Assembly: GCA_905221605.1 (NCBI GenBank) | Contig: CAJNDS010002623.1 | Coordinates: 190,001-200,000 of the forward strand | Length of the DNA stretch: 10,000 bases | Source: Symbiodinium natans | Taxonomy: Eukaryota > Sar > Dinophyceae > Suessiales > Symbiodiniaceae | Direction: 5' to 3' | Shown: positions 6,297 to 10,000 of the stretch, in pieces | Position numbering within the stretch: position 1 is the first letter of the stretch | Layout: each line of letters opens with the position of its first letter | Made by a program: the position numbers and the translations under genes | The notes under the pieces: generated by a model | What the model saw: only the letters and a program-made list of their open reading frames with translations | Databases searched by the model: none | Told to the model about the DNA's origin: nothing

Positions 6297-6635
6297 AAGC
6301 CCTAGACCCAAAACCCTAAACCGTAGGCCCTAAGCCCTGAGCCCGAAGCCCTAAGCCCTAAACCCCAAACCCTAAACCCCTAACCCCTAAACCCCTAGAC
6401 CCCTAAACCCTAAACCCCTAAAGCCCTAAGCCCTAAACCCCTACGCCCTAAAACCTAAAACCCTAAACCCTAAACCCTAAACCCCTAAACCCCTAAGCCC
6501 CTAAACCCTAAACCCCTAAACCCCTAAACCCCTAAACCCCTAAACCCCTAAACCCCTAAACCCCTAAACCCCTAAACCCCTAAACCCCTAAACCCCTAAA
6601 CCCCTAAACCCCTAAACCCCTACACCCTAAACCCC
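6297..6635 (-). repeat. C-rich array, mostly the octamer CCCCTAAA
   Basis: The left part mixes CCCTAAG, CCCTGAG and CCCTAAA. From about 6508 to 6622 the unit is an almost uniform 8-mer CCCCTAAA (TTTAGGGG), about 14 copies. It ends beside the GC-rich island 6629-6727. Confidence 0.94.
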
Positions 6636-6727
6636 CTGTTTTGTCGGTCGCCTCCTGGGCTGCCGCCTCAGCCTCCGCCAGGGCCGCCAGCAGCTCGGCC
6701 CCGCTGAGGCCCTGGGGAGCCGGCATG
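6629..6727. other. GC-rich coding-like island between opposing arrays
   Basis: On the minus strand, CCCTAAACCCAAG|C precedes ATGCCGGC and a frame reading MPAPQGLSGAELLAALAEAE and AAAQEATDKT, which then runs into GTTTAGGG-type repeat. Third codon positions are strongly G/C and the sequence is a clear amphipathic helix. On the + strand a frame reads FVGRLLGCRLSLRQGRQQLG, PAEALGSRHAW and also ends at |GTTTAGGG. It is very probably coding, with the minus strand slightly preferred. Confidence 0.35.
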
Positions 6728-6847
6728 CTTGGGTTTAGGGTTTAGGGTTTAGGGTTTAGGGTTTAGGGTTTAGGGTTTAGGGTTTGGGGTTTTGGGGTTT
6801 TGGGGTTTAGGGCTTAGGGTTGAGAGTTTAGGGTGTAGGGTTTAGCG
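6728..6847 (+). repeat. TTTAGGG array
   Basis: About eight perfect units, then TTTTGGGG and degenerate units. It begins directly at the edge of the 6629-6727 island. Confidence 0.92.
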
Positions 6848-6888
6848 TGTTATGGCGCAGAAGCTGTGAAGGTAGGGATGCTGACTAG

Positions 6889-6978
6889 CTTCGAAAGCTT
6901 CGTGACATGCAACGGGCAGCTGTGGCCCGATTGTGGAGGGCCATCTTACTGACAGACCTTCACTTAGTTGTCCAGTAA
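6889..6978 (+). CDS. Candidate exon, basic and hydrophobic helix
   Basis: GCTGACTAG| opens a frame reading LRKLRDMQRAAVARLWRAIL and LTDLHLVVQ, ending TAA at 6976-6978. The pattern of Arg, Leu and Ala is strongly helical and not explained by repeats. It may be a last exon, or a donor may precede the stop. It follows the G array 6728-6847. No family is recognised. Confidence 0.38.
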   Translation, partial: LRKLRDMQRAAVARLWRAILLTDLHLVVQ

Positions 6979-7009
6979 CCTCGGGGAACTAAAAGTTAAC
7001 CTTGGGGAA
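6976..7009 (+). repeat. Short direct repeat
   Basis: TAACCTCGGGGAA at 6976 and TAACCTTGGGGAA at 6997 differ at one position, with 21-bp periodicity. Confidence 0.5.
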
Positions 7010-7086
7010 TTTATAGGGTACTACCCAAAAAAGGTTAAAGGTTTTCTACTCTACTCCATGTACTAAGTTCAACCCATAAAGACCTT

Positions 7087-7146
7087 GTAAACCTTAAGCC
7101 CCAAAGCCTAAACCACACCAAAACCTTAAACCCTAAATCCCCAAAT
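7087..7146 (-). repeat. Degenerate CCCTAAA tract
   Basis: C-type units (CCCCAAAG, CCTAAACC, CCCTAAATC) with much divergence. The following spacer, 7150-7335, is open on the + strand (LTVSEGYFEKIPRVRKHRAT) but shows no clear exon edges. Confidence 0.5.
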
Positions 7147-7355
7147 CCGTTGCTTACTGTTTCTGAGGGTTACTTCGAGAAGATCCCCCGGGTACGCAAA
7201 CATCGGGCTACTTCTATAGCGAACTCCAAAAATGTTGGAACATTCTTATCCCCATACCCCAAAAGGTATACCAAAGGGAATCCCAGCTCTAATCATCCTC
7301 AAACAATGTTCCAACTTTCTGAAGTTTTTTGTACAGGGTTTAGGGTATAGGGGGC

Positions 7356-7490
7356 CCGAGGGGTCCATGTACCTCATTATTTTTGATTATTATATACTTG
7401 GGCCCCAAAGTCCCCATATCCCCATATAGGAAGTACTTGAAGGCAAGCGTAATCCCCGTTTAGGCCCTGTATAGGTACAGGAGTCCTAGG
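7356..7490. mobile_element. Possible diverged relative of the 109-bp element
   Basis: GGGGTCCATGTACC near 7361-7374 matches the end of the 1079-1187 element. TATATACTTGGG at about 7390-7401 is the inverse of its inner CAAGTATATA motif. A weak opposite end, GGTACAGGAGTCCTAGG, starts at 7474. A perfect hairpin, CCTGTA-TAGG-TACAGG, lies at 7466-7481. Identity is low, so this is tentative. Confidence 0.3.
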
Positions 7491-7568
7491 GGTCCGAGAG
7501 ATTGTCAAGAGCCCCGAAGCCTGTGGTGAGGGGTTGAGGGGCAAGAAAAAAAATAAAAAAACGAACTA

Positions 7569-7669
7569 GGGTTCAGGGTTCAGGGTTCAGGGTTCAGGGT
7601 TCAGGGTTCAGGGTTCAGGGTTCAGGGTTCAGGGTTTAGGGTTTAGGGTTTAGGGTTTAGGGTTTACTG
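7569..7669 (+). repeat. TTCAGGG array continuing as TTTAGGG
   Basis: Nine uninterrupted TTCAGGG units (7572-7634) switch abruptly to four or five TTTAGGG units. An A-rich stretch (7544-7561) precedes the array. Confidence 0.95.
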
Positions 7670-7692
7670 TTTAGGGGCCTTTAGGGCTTCAG

Positions 7693-7732
7693 GGCTCAGA
7701 GAAACTTGTGCAGGAATTGTCGGGGTTCCGAG
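7693..7732 (+). CDS. Candidate short exon with consensus splice edges
   Basis: TTAGGGCTTCAG| leads into GSEKLVQELSGFR, ending CCGAG|GTGAGG. Both edges match ordinary splice consensus. Its left neighbour is the TTCAGGG/TTTAGGG array and its right neighbour another TTTAGGG array. Confidence 0.35.
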
Positions 7733-7744
7733 GTGAGGTTTTAG

Positions 7745-7781
7745 AACGTTTAGGGTTTCGGGTTTAGGGTTTAGGGTTTAG
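7745..7781 (+). repeat. TTTAGGG/TTTCGGG tract
   Basis: About five G-type units right of the 7693-7732 island. Confidence 0.8.
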
Positions 7782-7852
7782 TCTCCCTTTTTATACCATG
7801 TTAGCCTAATACTATGATGACTTAAGAAAGACCTTCCTTAGTTCCAGGATAG

Positions 7853-7933
7853 GGAGCCCGGCCGAAGATCTTAAGACCCGAGCCTAAGGCTGAAAACGGT
7901 CCTCCCGGAACTCCTCAGCCTGAAAATCCCTGA
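7853..7933 (+). CDS. Candidate exon or ORF fragment, proline-rich
   Basis: CAGGATAG| precedes an uninterrupted frame reading GARPKILRPEPKAENGPPGT then PQPENP, closed by TGA at 7931. A second frame from GGATAG (GSPAEDLKTRA) is open but shorter. Composition suggests a disordered linker. No homology is recognised. Confidence 0.22.
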   Translation, partial: GARPKILRPEPKAENGPPGTPQPENP

Positions 7934-7991
7934 GACCACAGCCCTGAAACCCTGTAGGGTTTGGGGTTTGGGGTTCCGTGTTTACAGGTTG

Positions 7992-8141
7992 GGGTTCTGA
8001 ACCCTACAAGGAGGGGCCCCCTAGTTACAAGTAAAGTTTTAAGAGCCCTAAGTTGGGTTATAAGGATCCTAAATTAGGTTAGAAGTCCCTTAACTATAGT
8101 CAGTCTAGTCAGGGCGCCCCTCCTTGTCGGGTTCTGAACCC
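7992..8141. mobile_element. 150-bp MITE-like element with ~29-bp inverted ends
   Basis: The left end reads GGGTTCTGAACCCTACAAGG then AGGGGCCCCCT. The right end, reverse complemented, reads GGGTTCAGAACCCGACAAGG then AGGGGCGCCCT; only three positions differ over about 31. The interior (AGTTTTAAGAGCCCTAA, GGGTTATAAGGA) is shared with 8754-8876. It has no coding capacity, so it is a non-autonomous element. Confidence 0.7.
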
Positions 8142-8156
8142 CATAAACCCCAAAGC

Positions 8157-8230
8157 ACCCGCTCGTCGCAGCCAAACCACCGTCATCTGAAGGTGGCGAG
8201 AGTGGGCGCAACTTTCTCCGGCCTTGGAAC
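8157..8230. other. GC-rich island open on both strands
   Basis: The + strand reads HPLVAAKPPSSEGGESGRNF and LRPWNAKP. The minus strand reads AGESCAHSRHLQMTVVWLRR with TTCCAAG|G and CGG|GTGCTT edges. It is located between the right inverted end of the 150-bp element and a C array. Coding-like, but the strand is unresolved. Confidence 0.22.
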
Positions 8231-8355
8231 GCTAAACCCTAAACCCGAAACCCTGAACCCTAAACCCTAAACCCCAAACCCCAAACCCTAAACCCTAAAC
8301 CCTAAACCGCCCCTAAACCCTATACCCTAAACCCTAAACCCTAAACCCTAAACCA
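8229..8355 (-). repeat. CCCTAAA array
   Basis: Two blocks of near-perfect units are separated by CCGCCCC, a break that recurs at 8478-8484 in the next array. The two arrays may therefore be copies of each other. Confidence 0.9.
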
Positions 8356-8360
8356 GGTGA

Positions 8361-8390
8361 GTTTGGGGGTTTGATGTGCCTGTGTAGCCG
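8361..8390 (-). other. Weak candidate mini-exon
   Basis: On the minus strand TATTAG| just upstream leads into a frame reading ASAATQAHQTPKLTW that runs into |GTTTAGGG. On the + strand the same place shows CAG|GTGAGT right after the C array. C arrays lie on both sides, unlike the usual pattern. Confidence 0.12.
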
Positions 8391-8439
8391 CTGAGGCCTA
8401 ATAGCATCACTGGGCTTTGGGACCTTTGGGAATGGGATT

Positions 8440-8554
8440 GGAACCCTAAACCCTAAGCCCTAAACCCTAAACCCTACACCGCCCCTAAACCCTAAACCCT
8501 AAACCCTAAACCCTAAACCCTAAACCCTAAACCCTAAACCCTAAACCCTAAACC
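8440..8554 (-). repeat. CCCTAAA array
   Basis: A short block, then CACCGCCCC, then about ten perfect CCCTAAA units ending CCGAG| at the 8558 island. The layout parallels 8229-8355. Confidence 0.95.
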
Positions 8555-8557
8555 GAG

Positions 8558-8642
8558 GGTGGCTTTATGGAAGCTTGCGGCATGCCAATTGCAAGTCAGC
8601 CCCCGGAACAAGATTCGGGCTGCTGAGGCTCTTCAGATGAGG
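8558..8642 (+). CDS. Candidate exon exactly between opposing telomere-like arrays
   Basis: The best example of the pattern. A ten-unit CCCTAAA array ends CCGAG|, the frame reads VALWKLAACQLQVSPRNK then IRAAEALQMR, and the next bases are |GTTTAGGG, the start of an eight-unit TTTAGGG array. All 85 bp are open in this frame. The reading resembles a helical-repeat segment, but no family is claimed. The minus strand is also open (ILFRGLTCNWHAASFHKATL), which lowers certainty. Confidence 0.42.
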
Positions 8643-8699
8643 GTTTAGGGTTTAGGGTTTAGGGTTTAGGGTTTAGGGTTTAGGGTTTAGGGTTTAGGG
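8643..8699 (+). repeat. Perfect TTTAGGG array
   Basis: Eight perfect units starting at the right edge of the 8558-8642 island. Confidence 0.95.
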
Positions 8700-8753
8700 A
8701 GACCGTCGCAACTGAAATGCTCTTCCAATTTCTTAGCGGCTAAGGTTCCGGTT

Positions 8754-8876
8754 TGCAAGGGGGGAGTTATAAGTAGAGTTTTAAGAGCCCTAAATTGGGT
8801 TATAAGGAGCGAAAAATAGGGTCTAAGACTCCTAGCTACAGTTGGTATAGTAAGGGGGCCCCTCCTTGTAGGTTTC
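8754..8876. mobile_element. Second, shorter copy of the 150-bp element
   Basis: The same orientation as 7992-8141. It shares AGTTTTAAGAGCCCTAA, TTGGGTTATAAGGA and the right end GGGGGCCCCTCCTTGTAGG, whose reverse complement equals the left end of the first copy. Its left inverted end is eroded (GCAAGGGGGGAGTTATAAG). Confidence 0.65.
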
Positions 8877-9000
8877 AGGGTAAACCCTAAACCCTAAACC
8901 CTACACCCTAAACCGTAAACCCTAAACCCGTAACGGGCCCTGCAGTCGAAGAAAGACCCCAACCCAAAAAACCAAACCCCCAACCCTGCACCCCCCCGCC
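8877..9000 (-). repeat. CCCTAAA array and C-rich tract
   Basis: About seven CCCTAAA-type units (8882-8933), then CCCCAACCC- and poly-C-rich sequence to 9006. Confidence 0.75.
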
Positions 9001-9010
9001 CCCCCAGCAG

Positions 9011-9039
9011 CCGGCCAATTTTGGGGTGCCTGGGTGCAG
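9011..9039 (+). other. Possible mini-exon
   Basis: CCCCCAGCAG| then 29 open bases and GTGCAG|GTTTGG. It is too short to judge as protein; listed only because both edges match splice-like motifs and it sits between a C array and a G tract. Confidence 0.1.
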
Positions 9040-9040
9040 G

Positions 9041-9064
9041 TTTGGGGTTTTTAGGGTTTAGGGT
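9041..9064 (+). repeat. Short TTTGGGG/TTTAGGG tract
   Basis: Three degenerate G-type units; the last array before the CNNM-type gene. Confidence 0.7.
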
Positions 9065-9083
9065 CTTTCATCAGAATGCAAAG

Positions 9084-9176
9084 ATGACTGGCTTGTGTGC
9101 TCGAGTTTGGTTCGGGGCTTTGGGGCTGCTGTGTGCACTTGACTTCTTCTCCGCGCAAAGAACACCGCACCTTTGA
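9084..9176 (+). CDS. Small hydrophobic ORF, unrecognised
   Basis: ATG at 9084 opens a 30-codon frame ending in TGA, with a central hydrophobic run (VWFGALGLLCALDFF) like a signal peptide or single membrane anchor. The frame is also open upstream to the TTTAGGG tract at 9041-9064. It lies just downstream of the minus-strand CNNM tail, so it may only be that gene's 3' UTR or intergenic DNA. No homologue is recognised. Confidence 0.15.
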   Translation: MTGLCARVWFGALGLLCALDFFSAQRTPHL

Positions 9177-9281
9177 GCAACACGAACGCCCGCCCTTGGC
9201 AGACTTTGGCCTAGGCCGGGCCCATAGCCAATTTAATATACTACATGGAGTCTAGCAGAACACACGCGTGCTGTGCCACGA
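9177..9281. other. Probable 3' flank or UTR of the CNNM-type gene
   Basis: This moderately GC-rich sequence without telomere-like repeats lies immediately downstream of the minus-strand stop codon. No AATAAA-like signal was found with confidence, and such signals are not usual in dinoflagellates. Confidence 0.3.
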
Positions 9282-9598
9282 TCATTCCGAGCTTGAACTG
9301 GCACTGGCATCCTCGCTGGATTCTTGTATGGACTGCTGCGTTGTCTGTACCCGTAGCTGCTGGGGCCGGCCAGCAGTTCGCACGGTTTGCTGGCGCACGC
9401 TTTTCCGGCCCTGTGCCATCTCACACATTGTGGTGATTCGGAGGCGGCGAAATCCAGGATCCGTTGCCTGCCTCCGTAGTGACATGTTGCCTGGCATGGC
9501 AGGCACATATGGCGCCGGCGAGGTGTAGACTCCAACATCTCCAGAAGACACGCGCAACTTCTCTGCTGAGCCCTTACCATGCGCGGCATCGATGAAAC
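9282..9598 (-). CDS. CNNM/CorC-type CBS-domain protein, last exon (C-terminal tail)
   Basis: Read on the minus strand, an open frame runs from a CAAG|G acceptor at 9600-9599 to a TGA at 9284-9282, about 105 codons. It starts with RFIDAAHGKG, which continues the DETD motif of the exon to its right. Plant and animal CNNM-type proteins have an aromatic or aspartate-rich stretch at the same place, straight after DETD. The rest has no recognised domain: a Ser/Pro/Tyr stretch, an Arg/Gln-rich basic stretch (RRLRITTM, GRKSVRQQ) and a Ser/Glu-rich end (SSEDASASSSSE). It is probably a cytosolic disordered tail. No polyadenylation signal was identified. The frame choice rests on joining in phase to the CBS exon: C at 9828 plus GT at 9598-9597 makes an Arg codon. 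A further unseen intron inside the tail cannot be excluded. Confidence 0.6.
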
Positions 9599-9827
9599 CT
9601 TGCGAGTTTTTAGCAGGAAGGAACAGGGAATTGGAAATTGCATCCCCCCATGTACCCCTCTTAAGAGATTCTAGAAGGCATCCAAGTCCACCAGTACAAG
9701 AACTTGGTAGCCCACTAACCATCTTGTAATACGGGCACCCTTTTTGGGCTGGTTCCTTTTTAAGGGAACCCAGAACCCAAAAAAACAAAAGGGTCAAGGG
9801 TACCACTGGGCCACCAAGACAAGAAGC
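9599..9827 (-). other. Intron of the CNNM-type gene, probable GC-AG intron
   Basis: The 229-bp segment separates the two CNNM-type exons. On the coding strand it starts GCTTCTTG after GACC and ends ACTCGCAAG before GTTTC. Removing it joins DETD to RFIDAAHGK in frame. A GT donor a few bases downstream would break this phase. The coding strand also contains GTACATGG at 9655-9648, the octamer that recurs through the window. Confidence 0.5.
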
Positions 9828-9954
9828 GGTCCGTCTCATCGACGATCTCTTCGTTGATAAGCTCCTCGAGGACATCTTCCAAGGTGAGGATGCCAAGGGG
9901 CCTTGTGTCCTCAGGCACCACGTTGCTTCCCAGGTCCTGACTTGTCCAGTATCC
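9828..9954 (-). CDS. CNNM/CorC-type CBS-domain protein, exon with end of the second CBS domain (partial gene)
   Basis: The minus-strand frame reads PLGILTLEDVLEEL then INEEIVDETDR, with the glycine of GILTLEDV at 9894. G-I-(V/L)-T-L-E-D-V-(I/L)-E-E followed by E-(I/E)-(V/L)-D-E-T-D is the signature at the end of the CBS pair in the CNNM/ACDP/Mam3/CorC (DUF21 plus CBS) family. These are membrane proteins implicated in magnesium and other divalent-metal efflux or sensing. The DUF21 membrane domain and the first CBS domain would be encoded upstream, beyond position 10000. The exon's 5' edge is set at a CAAG|G acceptor at 9955-9954, but a GTCAG|G slightly downstream is an alternative. If the frame is read straight on, it hits TAA at 9762-9760 after a non-conserved stretch, so an intron must begin near 9827. 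Family assignment is secure; edges are inferred. Confidence 0.72.
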
Positions 9955-9958
9955 TTGG

Positions 9959-9985
9959 GGGTTTAGGGTTTGGGGCTTAGGCTTT
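9959..9985 (+). repeat. Short TTTAGGG-like tract at the edge of the CNNM-type exon
   Basis: TTTAGGG, TTTGGGG, CTTAGG and CTTTAGG units on the + strand end about five bases before the putative acceptor of the CNNM exon. On the coding strand this is CCCTAAAC-type repeat leading into CCCCAAG|G. The repeat therefore supplies the pyrimidine-rich tail of the preceding intron. Confidence 0.7.
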
Positions 9986-10000
9986 AGGCTTTGGGATTAT

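Noticed and set aside
9233-9643. 136-codon minus-strand frame overlapping the CNNM tail
   Set aside because: It is in a different phase from the frame that joins to the CBS exon and has no recognisable motif; treated as a shadow.
9599-9896. Upstream part of the 204-codon minus-strand frame (beginning with TTG at 9896)
   Set aside because: It reads the CBS exon in the wrong phase (no LEDV/DETD) and crosses the inferred intron. Only its last ~105 codons are accepted as coding.
1-10000. The window as a chromosome end (true telomere)
   Set aside because: The arrays are short, degenerate and in both orientations, with unique sequence and a gene between them; they are interstitial, not terminal.
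1-10000. CRISPR-like array or bacterial origin
   Set aside because: The repeats are 7 to 8-mers or 53-mers without unique spacers, and no prokaryotic gene structure is present.
1-10000. Dinoflagellate spliced-leader relic or tRNA/rRNA genes
   Set aside because: No convincing match to the conserved leader or to tRNA/rRNA landmarks was seen by eye.

Overview
The window looks like nuclear DNA of an alga-like eukaryote, most probably a dinoflagellate or a close alveolate relative; the organism is an inference. Three things point there. The sequence is saturated with TTTAGGG-type (plant, algal and alveolate) telomere-like repeats, including a run of the TTCAGGG variant known from apicomplexans. 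There are no long open reading frames. The one gene I recognise is split by a small intron that is best explained by a GC donor and an AG|G acceptor, a combination described for dinoflagellates. No bacterial operon, ribosome-binding site, rRNA, tRNA or CRISPR array was seen.

Layout: from 1 to about 9080 the window alternates between telomere-like arrays (7-mers and variants), AT-richer non-coding spacers, and short GC-richer islands of 30 to 120 bp that read as open protein-like segments. The arrays change orientation repeatedly. Many islands have CCCTAAA repeats on the left and TTTAGGG repeats on the right, while many spacers have the reverse. In the island direction, putative introns would often begin GTTTAGGG and end with CCCTAAA repeats plus AG. 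The best + strand islands are 415-510, 2320-2382, 3537-3609, 3840-3904, 4001-4059, 4358-4405, 6202-6250, 6889-6978, 7693-7732 and 8558-8642. They give no recognisable domain and their reading phases do not all chain together, so they are candidate exons or gene fragments, not a finished gene model.

Non-telomeric repeats are a 53-bp minisatellite (5784-6062), two copies of a ~150-bp inverted-repeat (MITE-like) element at 7992-8141 and ~8754-8876, a 109-bp element with perfect 19-bp inverted ends (1079-1187) with related pieces elsewhere, a 104-bp element with imperfect inverted ends (2397-2500), AT microsatellites, and a long poly-G tract (4454-4490).

From 9282 to the right edge lies the 3' end of a minus-strand gene for a CNNM/CorC-type CBS-domain membrane protein, a family linked to magnesium and divalent-metal transport. 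Two exons are visible and the rest lies beyond the window. Telomere-like repeat resumes at 9959-9985, in what is probably the next intron of that gene.
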